This document shows, in pieces, positions 1 to 9,261 of a DNA stretch of 64,000 bases. A model generated the notes under the pieces. It was given only the letters and a program-made list of their open reading frames with translations, made no database searches and was not told the origin of the DNA. The position numbers were made by a program, and so were the translations under genes. Source of the stretch: Nocardia terrae (GTDB lineage Bacteria > Actinomycetota > Actinomycetes > Mycobacteriales > Mycobacteriaceae). The stretch covers positions 1,922,001 to 1,986,000 of the forward strand of contig NZ_WRPP01000001.1 of NCBI RefSeq assembly GCF_009760405.1. The letters run 5' to 3'. Numbering within the stretch: position 1 is the first letter of the stretch; each line of letters starts with the position of its first letter.

Positions 1-713
1 CGGTGCCAGGGGAGGGTGCGGTGCAGGGCCGTCTTGTAGAGGAAGGTCAGACCGACGATCAGCAACAGACCGGTGCCCGGGTAGTAGAAGGTGTCGATCA
101 GGCGCAGGCCTGGCTCCCGCCAGGTGTGGGGCAGGACCCGGCCGATGATGGTGGGGCCCAGGGCGATCAGGGGCAGCACCAGCACGGCGATGATCAGAAA
201 GGCCACATACAGCAGCAGGGCGAAGATGCGCTGCCAGACCGGATGGCGGGCCGTGGCCTGCCCGTGCGCGGCGGTGATCGCGTCGACGAAGGTCGCCATC
301 GCCGACGAACCGGCCCACAGCGACAGCACGAAACCCACCGACACCACCCCGCCGTGCCCGCGCTGCAGCACATCGTTCACCGTCGGCTGCACCAGGCTGT
401 CGACCACGCTGGGGCTGAACGCCTTCCGCGCGAACGCCACGATCTTGGACTGCACGATGCCCACGGTGTTCGGCCCGAACCAGTGCCCGACGTAACCGAG
501 GCTGCCCAGCAGACCCAGCAGCAGCGGCGCGAGCGAGAGCGTCTGCCAGAACGCGGCCGCCGCCGACTTGTTGAAGATGGAATCGTCCCACGCCTTCACC
601 GCGGTGTGCACCACGAGCTGGCGGATGCGGCCCCAGCGGGTGGCGGCGAGCACGACGGGCGCTGCGGGCGCGGGCGCGTCGGCGTGTTGCGGAGATTCGT
701 CGTGCGCGTTCAT
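1..713 (-). CDS. YihY/BrkB-family membrane protein (3' end beyond window)
   Basis: The reverse strand reads open from an ATG at 713 to the window edge, giving 237 codons with no stop. The first 30 or so residues are rich in Ala and Pro. Then come hydrophobic segments typical of the YihY/virulence-factor BrkB family, including AAAAFWQTLSLAPLLLG and later VGFVLSLWAGSSAMATFVDA. The SLAP..LG and WAGSSAM..F.DA blocks are the family's conserved parts. Homologues are polytopic inner-membrane proteins of uncertain role and usually exceed 280 residues, so the C-terminus is missing here. It diverges from the helicase gene that follows. Confidence 0.85.
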   Translation of the reverse strand, partial: MNAHDESPQHADAPAPAAPVVLAATRWGRIRQLVVHTAVKAWDDSIFNKSAAAAFWQTLSLAPLLLGLLGSLGYVGHWFGPNTVGIVQSKIVAFARKAFSPSVVDSLVQPTVNDVLQRGHGGVVSVGFVLSLWAGSSAMATFVDAITAAHGQATARHPVWQRIFALLLYVAFLIIAVLVLPLIALGPTIIGRVLPHTWREPGLRLIDTFYYPGTGLLLIVGLTFLYKTALHRTLPWH

Positions 714-835
714 CGTGGCCTAAGCATCGCCTACCAGCGGTTCGAATGGGAGCGGACCCGCAATGTGTCGTGGCGCACTCGAACCCACTGTGTCGGATTG
801 GAAAGCTGTCGGGATGGATCGCTACTCTCTACCGA

Positions 836-2545
836 GTGACTTCGGGTGGTGGCGGTTCATTACGTGCATGGCAGCGCAGGGCACTAACCAAGTATCTGAC
901 AGCCAAGCCACGCGATTTCCTTGCCGTCGCCACGCCCGGCGCGGGTAAGACGACCTTCGCGTTGCGGGTGGCTGCCGAGCTGTTGAACGACCGCACGGTC
1001 GACCAGGTGACAGTGGTCGCGCCCACCGAGCACCTCAAGCACCAGTGGGCGGCCTCGGCCGCGCGCAACGGGATTCAGCTGGACTCGAACTTCTCCAACT
1101 CGACCGGGTCCACCTCCTCGGACTATCACGGCGTGGTGGTCACCTACGCGCAGATCGCCTCGCACCCGTTCAAGCACCGGGTGCGCACCGAGAACCGCAA
1201 GACGCTGGTGATCATGGACGAGATCCACCACGCCGGTGACGCCAAGAGCTGGGGCGAGGCCGTCGAGGAGGCGTTCAGCGACGCCACCCGCCGCCTGCAT
1301 CTGACCGGTACCCCGTTCCGGTCCGACGACTCGAAGATCCCGTTCATCACCTACGAGCGCGACGAGTCCGGTTTCGAGAAGTCGCGCGCCGACCACACCT
1401 ACGGTTACTCCGAGGCGCTGGCCGACGGCGTCGTCAGACCCGTGGTCTTCCTCGCCTACTCCGGCGAGGCGCACTGGCGCGACAGCGCGGGCGAGGAGTA
1501 CTCGGCCCGTCTCGGTGAACCGCTGAACGCCGAGCAGACCGCCCGCGCCTGGCGCACCGCCCTCGACCCCGCCGGCGACTGGATGTCGAAGGTGCTCACC
1601 GCCGCCGACACCCGCCTGCGCCAGCTGCGCGCCACCGGCATGCCCGACGCGGGCGGCCTGGTCATCGCCACCGACCAGGACAAGGCGCGCGACTACGCCG
1701 AACTGCTGGAACACATTTCGGGCACCAAGCCGACCATCGTGCTCTCCGACGACCCGGACTCCTCCGACCGCATCGGCGCCTTCAGCAACAACACCGACCC
1801 GTGGATGGTCGCGGTGCGCATGGTGTCCGAGGGTGTCGACGTGCCGCGCCTGGCCGTCGGCGTCTACGCCACCTCGGCGTCGACTCCGCTGTACTTCGCG
1901 CAGGCCATCGGCCGTTTCGTGCGTGCCCGCAAGGCCGGTGAGACCGCCAGCGTCTTCCTGCCCTCGGTGCCGGTCCTGCTGGATCTTGCCGCCCAGCTGG
2001 AACTGCAGCGCGACCACGTCATCGGCAAACCGCACCGCGAGGCCAACGCCCTCGAGGACGAACTGCTCATCGACGCCAACAAGCAGAAGGACGAGCCCGG
2101 CGAGGAGGAGAAGAAGTTCGTCGCCCTGGCCGCCGACGCCGAACTCGACCAGGTCATCTACGACGGCGACTCCTTCGGCACCGCCACCTTCGCCGGCAGC
2201 GACGAGGAAGCCGACTACCTCGGCATCCCCGGCCTCCTCGACGCCGACCAGATGCGCGCCCTGCTCCGCGAACGCCAGTCCCGCCAACTCCAGGAACGCA
2301 GCGCCGCCGCCGCGGCCCCCACCGGCCCGTCGGTCGAGGCCGCCGCCGAACGCGCCGCCACCTCCGACCGCCTCTCCGAACTCCGCCGCGAACTCAACAG
2401 CCTCGTCGCCATGCACCACCACCGCACCGGCAAGGCCCACGGCGTCATCCACGGCGACCTACGCCGCGAATGCGGCGGCCCCCCAACCGCGTTGGCCACC
2501 GCCGACCAACTCTCCCAACGCATCGCGGCCCTCCGCCGCCTCTGA
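836..2545 (+). CDS. DEAD/DEAH-box (XPB/ResIII-like) helicase
   Basis: Superfamily 2 helicase of about 569 residues. Visible motifs are Walker A (ATPGAGKTT, residues 32-40), a DEIH box (128-131), TGTPF (157-161), SEGVDVPR (331-338) and the arginine-finger motif QAIGRFVR (356-363). This is a ResIII-type N-terminal RecA domain followed by a C-terminal helicase domain and a charged tail. ATP-dependent unwinding or translocation is family knowledge; the substrate is unknown. I chose the GTG at 836 because homology-like sequence starts at LRAWQRRAL right after it; an in-frame ATG at 746 would add 30 residues of unlikely composition. The gene ends 1 base from the convergent DUF1905 gene. Confidence 0.88.
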   Translation: MTSGGGGSLRAWQRRALTKYLTAKPRDFLAVATPGAGKTTFALRVAAELLNDRTVDQVTVVAPTEHLKHQWAASAARNGIQLDSNFSNSTGSTSSDYHGVVVTYAQIASHPFKHRVRTENRKTLVIMDEIHHAGDAKSWGEAVEEAFSDATRRLHLTGTPFRSDDSKIPFITYERDESGFEKSRADHTYGYSEALADGVVRPVVFLAYSGEAHWRDSAGEEYSARLGEPLNAEQTARAWRTALDPAGDWMSKVLTAADTRLRQLRATGMPDAGGLVIATDQDKARDYAELLEHISGTKPTIVLSDDPDSSDRIGAFSNNTDPWMVAVRMVSEGVDVPRLAVGVYATSASTPLYFAQAIGRFVRARKAGETASVFLPSVPVLLDLAAQLELQRDHVIGKPHREANALEDELLIDANKQKDEPGEEEKKFVALAADAELDQVIYDGDSFGTATFAGSDEEADYLGIPGLLDADQMRALLRERQSRQLQERSAAAAAPTGPSVEAAAERAATSDRLSELRRELNSLVAMHHHRTGKAHGVIHGDLRRECGGPPTALATADQLSQRIAALRRL

Positions 2546-2546
2546 C

Positions 2547-2840
2547 CTACACGATGCGTAGCTCGACCTGCACCGGGTCGCCGACCTCCAACTCCTCGGC
2601 GACCCGGACCGCTTTCTTCACCGGCATCACATAGGTGGTGCGATCGGGAAAGATCGAGGTGGACCACCGGCTGCCGCCCACGGTGACCTTCACCTTGATC
2701 GACCCGAATCCCTTGGCGGTATGGCCGTACCGCGCCTCGATCTCATCGGCGACGGCCTCGGGCAGGCTCACGAAGAACCACGAGGCGCGAGCCTCCCACT
2801 CCCAGAGCTCGGCCGTGAACGAGTACGTGGAGATCGCCAT
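2547..2840 (-). CDS. DUF1905 domain-containing protein
   Basis: Small 97-residue protein fitting the DUF1905 family over its whole length. It has an aromatic N-terminal strand region (YSFTAELWEWEARASWFFVSLP), a GFGSIKVKVTVGG core, and a conserved TTYVMPVKKAVR block followed by GDPVQVEL. The family is a small beta-barrel of unknown function, sometimes fused to a YdeI-like OmdA domain that is absent here. It is convergent with the helicase gene. No membrane segment or signal peptide is seen. Confidence 0.85.
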   Translation of the reverse strand: MAISTYSFTAELWEWEARASWFFVSLPEAVADEIEARYGHTAKGFGSIKVKVTVGGSRWSTSIFPDRTTYVMPVKKAVRVAEELEVGDPVQVELRIV

Positions 2841-2918
2841 GTGCCGACCGTAACGGCCAGGTACGACAGCCCCGCCGTGCGCACGTCAGCGATCCTGATC
2901 GTGGCGGATCGGGTCCGG

Positions 2919-3467
2919 TCAGCCGAAATAGGTTGCCGGGTCGAGGGCGTCGATGGGGGTCCAGCGGGGGATCGAGACGGGCATGTCGGTGTCGGGGGGT
3001 GGCGGGGTGCTGCGGTAGCCCTGGAGATCGAGGGCCAGCCAGGGGGTCTCGTCGATGAGGCGAACTACTGCGTAGCAGGTGGCGAGCATGTGGAGACAGC
3101 GGGGGTTGCGGGCTCGGCAGGAGCAGTCCGAGCCGGCGAGGATCGGGGTCAGCGAGATTCCGGCGGCTACGGCGGCGGCGTGGAGGTCGTCGCTGAGAGT
3201 GAGGGTGTCGGCGGGGAGCAGCGCGGCGAGGGCTTCGATGGTGGTGCGGGGGAAGGTTGTCAGTTCCAGGTGGGTTACCGAGGCTTCGGTGCCGCGATGG
3301 ATGTGGGATCGGACTACCGTGCCCTCGATTTCGGTGCGGACGCCGTTGTTGCGGGCGATGCTGCGGGCGCGGGGGAGGAGGGGTTCGGGTTTGGTGAGGC
3401 GGAGGGGTTCGGCGAGGCGGAGCCAGTCGCGGCCCCAGGCGGTGTAGCCGAATTCGTTGTCGGGCAT
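2919..3467 (-). CDS. SWIM zinc-finger protein paired with SNF2 ATPase
   Basis: 182 residues with one clear SWIM zinc finger: C115-x-C117-x6-C124-x-H126 (CSCRARNPRCLH). SWIM fingers bind nucleic acid or protein. A short SWIM protein just downstream of a SNF2-like helicase is a recurrent actinobacterial pairing. The start ATG lies 1 base beyond the stop codon of the SNF2 gene on the same strand, so the two are surely co-transcribed and probably act together on DNA. The role is inferred from the pairing; no enzyme motif is present. Confidence 0.85.
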   Translation of the reverse strand: MPDNEFGYTAWGRDWLRLAEPLRLTKPEPLLPRARSIARNNGVRTEIEGTVVRSHIHRGTEASVTHLELTTFPRTTIEALAALLPADTLTLSDDLHAAAVAAGISLTPILAGSDCSCRARNPRCLHMLATCYAVVRLIDETPWLALDLQGYRSTPPPPDTDMPVSIPRWTPIDALDPATYFG

Positions 3468-3468
3468 G

Positions 3469-5244
3469 TCAGTTCCCCCGCTTTCGGCGTAGCAGTTCCA
3501 TCAGGCGTTCGTCGTCGAGTCGCGAGAGTTCGGCGACGCCCGCGGCGTCGGTGAGGTCGGTGAGGGCGGATTTGCGGTCGTGCATGCCCGCGATGTGTTC
3601 CTCGATGGTGGTGCCCGAGGTCAGGGTGGTGACGGTGACGGTGCGGGTCTGGCCGATGCGGTGGGCGCGGTCGGAAGCCTGGGCCTCGACGGCGGGATTC
3701 CACCAGCGGTCGAAGTGGATGACGTCGGCGGCGCGGGTCAGGGTCAGGCCGGTGCCCGCCGCCCGCAGGCTGAGCACCAATATCGGTGGGCCGTCCGGGG
3801 ATTGGAAGTCGGCGACGATCTCGCCGCGCTGCCGCTGGTCGAGCCCGCCGTGGAAGAACGGCACGGTGACCCCGAACTCCTCAGCGCAGTGCCGCACCAG
3901 CAGCTCACCGGTCTGCCGGTACTGGGTGAACACCAGTGTCGGCGCGTCCGATTCGAGATTGCTGGCCAGAATGTCGGAGCAGGCGTCGAATTTGCCGGAC
4001 CGCCCGGCCAATTCGCCCAGCTCCCCGGTGATCAGCCCCGGATGGTTGCACACCTGCTTGAGCTCGGTCAGCACGGCCAGCACCCGGGTGTGCCGCTGGG
4101 TGCCGGTGCCGAAACCGGCCGCCTCGGCCCGATCCAGCAGCTGGTCGTAGAGCCGCTCCTGCTCGGCGGTCAGATCGCATACCAGATCGGTCTGGATCTT
4201 GGGCGGCAGGCTGGCGGCCACCTGGGACTTGCGCCGCCCCAGCACGATCGGTTCGAGGGCGTCGCGCAGCCGCAGCACCGCGTTCGCCGACCCCTCGCTG
4301 ATCGGCCGCACGAACCGCCGCCGGAACTGCGCCTTGTGCGTGAACTCCTGCGGCACGACCAGATTCAGCAGCGCCCACAACTCGTCGAGGTGGTTCTCCA
4401 CCGGTGTACCGGTCAACGCGACCCGAGCGTCGGCGTCGATGGCCCGCGCCGCCTTCGCCACCTGGGTGAGCGGATTCTTCAGGAACTGCGCCTCGTCGAA
4501 AACCACGCTCGCCCACCGCTGCCCGGCCAGCGCCTCCCCGTGCCCGCGCAGCGTCGGGTACCCGGTCACCACGATGGTCCCCGCCTCGGCCGCCGGCCGC
4601 TCCCCGCCCTTCCAGGCCATCGCCCGCAGTCCGGGCGCGAAGCGTTCGATCTCGTGGGCCCAGTTGCCCACCAGCGAGGTCGGGCACACCACGAGTTGTG
4701 GTCCGTCCCCGGCCCTCCCGAGCAGATACCCGATGGCCTGCACGGTCTTGCCCAGCCCCATCTCGTCGGCGAGGACCGCCCCGCCGTGCGCCGCGGTGGT
4801 CTCGTGCAGCCAGGTGATGCCCCGCGCCTGATACGGCCGCAGCTCCGCCTTCAACTGCGAGCGCAGCTCCGCCCCGAGCGTGACGGTCGCCCGCAACGCC
4901 CGCAATGTCCGTCCCGCCGACACGACGGCGGTCCCGGTCGCGTTCGGCACGGCGTGCGCGGCCGTGGGCAGTCGCCGCGCCTCGACGTCCGTCTCGAGTG
5001 CTTCCCGTAACAGCTGTATCGATTCCCCCGGGTTTTCGATAGCAAGAGTGAATAACCGTTCCGGTTCTACGAGAGCGCATTCCACGTCCGTGACGCCGAT
5101 GCCGTCACGGTCCGGAACGGCCAGAGCGAGGGTCTCCACCTCGCCCAGGTCCTTCGGTGCGCGTCCGGGGGCGTGGCCGTTCCACGTCCAGAGCGCGAAC
5201 ATATGTCGATCCTGCAGGTAGGTGGCTTGCGAGGTCTGCGGCAC
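3469..5244 (-). CDS. SNF2/RapA-like DNA-dependent ATPase
   Basis: 591-residue Snf2-family translocase. Motif I/Ia is DEMGLGKT (160-167), motif II is DEAQ (250-253) followed by FLKN, motif III is TGTPVENHLDELWALLNL, and the C-terminal helicase domain carries SLRAAGTGLTLT, FDRWWNPAVE and SDRAHRIGQ (motifs V-VI). The first 120 or so residues are a less conserved N-terminal region. It starts at a GTG. Bacterial relatives remodel protein-DNA or RNA polymerase complexes; the target here is unknown. It is co-transcribed with the SWIM gene. A terminator at 5396-5423 separates it from the DUF7455 gene upstream. Confidence 0.9.
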   Translation of the reverse strand: MPQTSQATYLQDRHMFALWTWNGHAPGRAPKDLGEVETLALAVPDRDGIGVTDVECALVEPERLFTLAIENPGESIQLLREALETDVEARRLPTAAHAVPNATGTAVVSAGRTLRALRATVTLGAELRSQLKAELRPYQARGITWLHETTAAHGGAVLADEMGLGKTVQAIGYLLGRAGDGPQLVVCPTSLVGNWAHEIERFAPGLRAMAWKGGERPAAEAGTIVVTGYPTLRGHGEALAGQRWASVVFDEAQFLKNPLTQVAKAARAIDADARVALTGTPVENHLDELWALLNLVVPQEFTHKAQFRRRFVRPISEGSANAVLRLRDALEPIVLGRRKSQVAASLPPKIQTDLVCDLTAEQERLYDQLLDRAEAAGFGTGTQRHTRVLAVLTELKQVCNHPGLITGELGELAGRSGKFDACSDILASNLESDAPTLVFTQYRQTGELLVRHCAEEFGVTVPFFHGGLDQRQRGEIVADFQSPDGPPILVLSLRAAGTGLTLTRAADVIHFDRWWNPAVEAQASDRAHRIGQTRTVTVTTLTSGTTIEEHIAGMHDRKSALTDLTDAAGVAELSRLDDERLMELLRRKRGN

Positions 5245-5395
5245 CCATCCGTTGTACCGGGTCGATCATGCTGTGTGCACATGACGATTCTCGCGTTGCG
5301 CGCAGCGGGTTTCGCGTGTCCCAGGCCACGGATGTGGCCCACAGCACATACAATTCGCTTCCGCTATGACCGCTTCGCATGCCCTGACACAGCAA

Positions 5396-5423
5396 CAGCG
5401 GGCGACCTGCTGGTCGCCCGCTG
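5396..5423 (-). terminator. Hairpin terminator downstream of the DUF7455 gene
   Basis: Perfect 12-bp stem (CAGCGGGCGACC / GGTCGCCCGCTG) with loop TGCT. It lies between the stop of the DUF7455 gene (5504) and the start of the SNF2 gene (5244), both on the minus strand. The clearer T-run (GTTTTC) is on the plus side, so it may also stop antisense transcription. Confidence 0.65.
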
Positions 5424-5503
5424 CCGGGTTTTCTGTTGGGAAGATTCAATTGTCGAGCGGGCTCCCCGGAGGATGTACCACTGCCTCCGGGTTGGAGGAG
5501 CTG

Positions 5504-5698
5504 TTAAAGCGCCGGTGCCGACTCCGTGTCGATCACGGCCTCGAGCGCACGAAGACGGTCCATGTGCTCGTTGGCGTGATGCTGGCAGAAGAGCAACTCT
5601 CCACCTGCGGGAAGGGTTGCGCGCACGCGCGCAGCTGCCCCGCAGCGGTCGCAACGGTCGACCGCGGTCAGTGGGGTGCTAGTCAGGGTTCCTGGCAT
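5504..5698 (-). CDS. DUF7455 small zinc-binding-type protein (Rv2708c-like)
   Basis: 64 residues matching the mycobacterial Rv2708c/DUF7455 type. The pattern is LTAVDRCDRCGAAARVRA, then LPAGGELLFCQHHANEH, so the likely metal ligands are C-x2-C ... C-x-H-H. A strong ribosome-binding site (GGAGGAG) lies just upstream of the ATG at 5698. The function is unknown; conservation across Mycobacteriales suggests a housekeeping role. It is a single-gene unit with its own downstream hairpin. Confidence 0.88.
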   Translation of the reverse strand: MPGTLTSTPLTAVDRCDRCGAAARVRATLPAGGELLFCQHHANEHMDRLRALEAVIDTESAPAL

Positions 5699-6151
5699 GA
5701 CTCCTCCGTCCTGGCTCCGGGTGTTCGCACACCGTTCGCCTGGTGTGGGGGTCCGCGGGCCTTCCCGCGAACCTCGCTACCGCTACTTCCCAGCAGTGGC
5801 TGATGACTACTCTGTCAGACGTTCGGCAGGAGGTCTTTGTTCCCGTTGAGTTTCCCGTGTGTTTTCAGTAACACGACCTGGGATTTCGCTGAAAGCGAAC
5901 AGGTCTTGGGAATAGGGCCCTGCATTTTCTCCGGAAGAGAGGAGAGCGCGACACCTCCTGTTCGAACACGCTGATCGAGTTGTCTACCGGGAGACTACCC
6001 GCGGCCACCGACACTCACACCACGATTGATCCTCGAGGCCGGGACGCCAGCAAACCGTAATCAAGGCGGGTGGATCGGAGACCTGATCGCGACCGGCGTG
6101 ACCTCGGGACACGTGCCGGCGGCGGTACGGTACCGGGGTACCCGGTGCGGG
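5699..6151. other. Intergenic region without a recognisable gene
   Basis: About 450 bases between the DUF7455 start and the hairpin after the acyl-CoA dehydrogenase gene. It should hold the DUF7455 promoter. A small inverted repeat TTCGCT-GAA-AGCGAA lies near 5884-5898. Open frames here have composition unlike neighbouring proteins and no ribosome-binding site, so none is called. Confidence 0.5.
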
Positions 6152-6176
6152 AGCTGTTCGCGGAGCGCGAACAGCT
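6152..6176 (-). terminator. Terminator of the acyl-CoA dehydrogenase gene
   Basis: Perfect 11-bp stem (AGCTGTTCGCG / CGCGAACAGCT) with a 3-base loop, starting 7 bases past the stop codon of the leftward acyl-CoA dehydrogenase gene. There is no T-run, as is common in actinomycetes. Confidence 0.65.
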
Positions 6177-6183
6177 ACCCGGC

Positions 6184-8007
6184 TCAGAACCAGGACTCGT
6201 CGAGCTCCAGCGTGGTGCGGTCGCCGGAGTCGAGCAGGTCGAATTGCGGTGTGGTGCGGGGCAGTTCCCAGCGGAAGAAGTACCGGGCGGCCAGCCGCTT
6301 GCCGCGCAGGAACGCCTCGCGATCCCGGTGCTGCGCGTCGCGCGCGGGCAGCCCGTGCGCGGTCACCGCCTGCTCCAGCCAGATCCAGGCGAGCACCACG
6401 TGCCCGAACGCCTCGAGGTAGACCGCCGAATTGGCCAGCGCCGCCTCGGGATTGCCGTCGCGCCACAGACCCGCCGTGGTGCCTGCCAGCCGCGCGGTGG
6501 CCGCCTCCAGGGCGTCGGCGAACCCGGCCAGCTCCGGGTCGCCGGTGCCGCGGGCCCGGCCGATGCTCGCCGCCATGGTGTCGAGCAGGGCGGCCAGGGC
6601 CGCGCCGCTGTCCAGGGTGACCTGGCGGCCCAGTAGATCCATGCTCTGAATGCCGTGGGTGCCTTCGTGAATCGGATTGAGCCGGTTGTCGCGATAGTGC
6701 TGTTCCACGTCGTAGTCGCGGGTGTACCCGGCCCCGCCGTGGATCTGGATGGCCAGATCGTTGGCGGCCAGGCACCACTGGCTGGGCCAGGACTTGGCGA
6801 TCGGGGTCAGGATGCGCAGCAGGGTGCCCGCGCGGGCCCGTTCGGATTCGGTTGCCGCGGTGCGCTGTTCGTCGACCAGCGTGCCGCAGTACAGCTGCAG
6901 CGCCAACGCCCCTTCGGCATAGGACTTCTGGGCCAGCAGCATGCGCCGCACGTCCGGGTGCTCGATGATCGGCACCTGGGCTCCGCCGCGCGCGGCCACC
7001 GGACGCCCCTGCGGGCGGCTGCGGGCATATTCGAGCGACTTCAGGTATCCGGTGTAGCCCAGCGCCGTGGAGGCCAGGCCGACGCCGATGCGCGCCTCGT
7101 TCATCATCGTGAACATCTGTGCCAGACCCTGATTCGGCTCGCCCACCAGATACCCGACCGCCCCGGGCTCCCCGCCGGGGGTGAAGTTGCCGTCACCGAA
7201 GACCGGCGCGGTATTGACGGTGCCGCGCCACCCCATCTTGTGGTTGATGCCCGAGAGCGCGACATCGTTGCGCACGGTCGGATTGCCGTCCGCGTCGGGC
7301 AGGAACTTGGGCACGATGAACAGCGAGATGCCGCGGGTCCCCTCGGGCGCTCCGGGAATGCGGGCCAGCACCAGATGGACGATGTTCTCCGAGAGCTCGT
7401 GGTCGCCGCCGGAGATCCACATCTTGTGCCCGAACACCCGGTACGAGCCGTCCCCGGCCGGGACCGCGCGGGTGGTGATATCGGCCAGGCTGGACCCGGC
7501 CTGCGGCTCCGACAGCGCCATGGTCCCGAAGTTGCGCCCCTCCAGCATGGGCCGCACATAGGTGTCGATCTGCTCCGGACTGCCGTGCGCGGCAAGTAGA
7601 TTCGCATTGCCGGTGGTGAGCAGCACGTAGGAGGCGGTGCCGACATTGGCGGCATGGAACCACGACATGCATGCGGTGTAGACCGAGTGCGGTAGTTGCA
7701 TGCCGCCGATCTCGTAATCCATTGCCGCGCCGACCATCCCGGAATCGGCGAACGCCTTCAACGCCTTGCCGACCGCCGGGATGATGCTCACCCGCTCGCC
7801 GTCGAAGGTGGGCTCGTGCAGATCGTTGTCGCGATTGTGCGGCGCGAAGTAGGTGGTCGCCAGATCCTGGCACAGTCGCAACACCTGGTCGAACGTCTCG
7901 CGGGAGTGGTCGGCGAACCGCTCCCGGTCCGTCAGCCGCTCCACGTTCAGCCAGTCGTAGAGCAGGAACTCGATATCACCGGCGGACATGATGCAGGACG
8001 GATTCAT
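6184..8007 (-). CDS. Acyl-CoA dehydrogenase, long form
   Basis: 607-residue flavoprotein of the long acyl-CoA dehydrogenase class with an extra C-terminal domain (FadE5/DmdC/AidB-like). Seen are the FAD/substrate-binding block MALSEPQAGSSLADI, the WISGGDHE segment, the helical C-terminal dehydrogenase domain (NEARIGVGLASTALG, IQIHGGAGYTRDY), and NPIHEGTHGIQSMDLLGRQV, where the Glu is the expected catalytic base. The last 150 residues are the acetyl-CoA-dehydrogenase-like C-terminal domain. The reaction is FAD-dependent alpha-beta oxidation of an acyl-CoA; the chain specificity cannot be told. The ATG at 8007 has a good GGAGAG site; an internal ATG (MSAGDIEF) is an alternative. Confidence 0.93.
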   Translation of the reverse strand: MNPSCIMSAGDIEFLLYDWLNVERLTDRERFADHSRETFDQVLRLCQDLATTYFAPHNRDNDLHEPTFDGERVSIIPAVGKALKAFADSGMVGAAMDYEIGGMQLPHSVYTACMSWFHAANVGTASYVLLTTGNANLLAAHGSPEQIDTYVRPMLEGRNFGTMALSEPQAGSSLADITTRAVPAGDGSYRVFGHKMWISGGDHELSENIVHLVLARIPGAPEGTRGISLFIVPKFLPDADGNPTVRNDVALSGINHKMGWRGTVNTAPVFGDGNFTPGGEPGAVGYLVGEPNQGLAQMFTMMNEARIGVGLASTALGYTGYLKSLEYARSRPQGRPVAARGGAQVPIIEHPDVRRMLLAQKSYAEGALALQLYCGTLVDEQRTAATESERARAGTLLRILTPIAKSWPSQWCLAANDLAIQIHGGAGYTRDYDVEQHYRDNRLNPIHEGTHGIQSMDLLGRQVTLDSGAALAALLDTMAASIGRARGTGDPELAGFADALEAATARLAGTTAGLWRDGNPEAALANSAVYLEAFGHVVLAWIWLEQAVTAHGLPARDAQHRDREAFLRGKRLAARYFFRWELPRTTPQFDLLDSGDRTTLELDESWF

Positions 8008-8088
8008 ACCTCTCTCCTACCAGACCGCCGATTGATACACCAGCGAGGGTATGTCTCAATCTCTGTTCGCTGGTGTCACCGCGGACCG

Positions 8089-9126
8089 CTAACGAGTCCT
8101 GACCGGGGCGCGGCCGCGGTGGGCCCGGCCGAAGTGGCCGGGCGATTGGCCCTTCCAGGTGCGGAAGGCGGAGGCGAAGGCGGAGACGCTGGCGTAGCCG
8201 AGGCGGTCGGCGGCCTGTTCGACGGTCAGGCCCGCGATGAGCAGTTCCTCGGCGAGCATGCCGACGGTCTCCAGACTCAGTTCGCGGAAGGTGGTGCCTT
8301 CCTCCGACAGGCGCCGGCGCAGGGTGCGGACGCTCACGTCGAGGTCGGCGGCGATGCGGGCCTGGTCGGCGGAACCGCCGTGGCGGATGAGCAGTTGGCG
8401 TACCCGGCCGGACAGGCCGGAGCGGCTGCGGCGGGATTCCATGAGGTCGGTGCACTGCTGCTCATAGAACCGGGCGGTCGACAGATTCGCCTGGGGTAGC
8501 GGGGTTTCCAGTGTGCTGGTCTGAAAGGCCATGCGGGACTGGGGAGCCGAGAAGGTGACCTCCTCGACGCCGAACACCGCGCCGAACATCTCGTAGATGG
8601 GGTGCGCGTCCACGTAGAGCTCCACCCGCACGGCGGGAACCCGGATCGGGATGAGGTCCTGCTGGATGGTGGCGATGGCGGCCAGATCGCGTTCGAGGGT
8701 GAAGCGGCGGATCTCCTCGGGCAGCATGCTGTCGTCGCGGACGACCCACACCTCCGCGCCCCGGTTCTCGCTGTAGTGCCGGGCGGCGGTGAACGACAGA
8801 TCGGCGTAGCGCAGCGCAATGTCCATGGCGTGCCGCAGATTCGAGCTGCTCATGAGCGCGAAGCCGAGGACGCCCATGGACGGCGGATGGCAGAGCAGCC
8901 CGGCCAGCAATCCCATGCCGGGTTCGTCGTCGGTGGCCGCGACGACATTGCGCAGCACGCAGAACTCCTGGGCCATGGTGATTTCGGCCGAGGGGTCGCG
9001 CAGGTTGGCCTCCCGGATCCCGGTGTCGCGCAGCACCACCTCCGCCGGGATACCGCGGCCCAGCGCGAAATCGGCCAGCAGCGCGGTGCTGAAGATGGAA
9101 CGCAGCGGCACCAACTCTTCGCTCAC
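8089..9126 (-). CDS. AraC-family regulator (VirS/OruR-like)
   Basis: 345 residues. The N-terminal 200 or so fit the arabinose-binding-like AraC N-terminal domain found in VirS/OruR/GadX-type regulators (GMGLLAGLLCHPPSMGVLGFALMSS). The C-terminal double helix-turn-helix includes QARIAADLDVSVRTLRRRLS and AADRLGYASVSAFASAFRTWKG, ending QSPGHFGR. It is divergent from the aldehyde dehydrogenase gene, with 135 bases between the two starts, and is probably its regulator, although the acyl-CoA dehydrogenase gene downstream is another candidate. The ligand is unknown, perhaps a lipid-derived molecule. Confidence 0.9.
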   Translation of the reverse strand: MSEELVPLRSIFSTALLADFALGRGIPAEVVLRDTGIREANLRDPSAEITMAQEFCVLRNVVAATDDEPGMGLLAGLLCHPPSMGVLGFALMSSSNLRHAMDIALRYADLSFTAARHYSENRGAEVWVVRDDSMLPEEIRRFTLERDLAAIATIQQDLIPIRVPAVRVELYVDAHPIYEMFGAVFGVEEVTFSAPQSRMAFQTSTLETPLPQANLSTARFYEQQCTDLMESRRSRSGLSGRVRQLLIRHGGSADQARIAADLDVSVRTLRRRLSEEGTTFRELSLETVGMLAEELLIAGLTVEQAADRLGYASVSAFASAFRTWKGQSPGHFGRAHRGRAPVRTR

Positions 9127-9261
9127 TCAGGAAGTCTCGCAAACTCTGGGCTTCCGCATGCCCGTTACCGGCCGGTAAGTTGCCTGGTGCGGCCCATATT
9201 CGCCGATTCCTGGCCGATTGGAAGCTGGTCGGCCGAAACCCTCACCCATACGGTGAGATTC

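Noticed and set aside
884..2452. 522-codon open frame antisense to the helicase gene
   Set aside because: The opposite frame has clear helicase motifs; the antisense protein is Gly/Val/Asp-rich without family features, a usual high-GC artefact.
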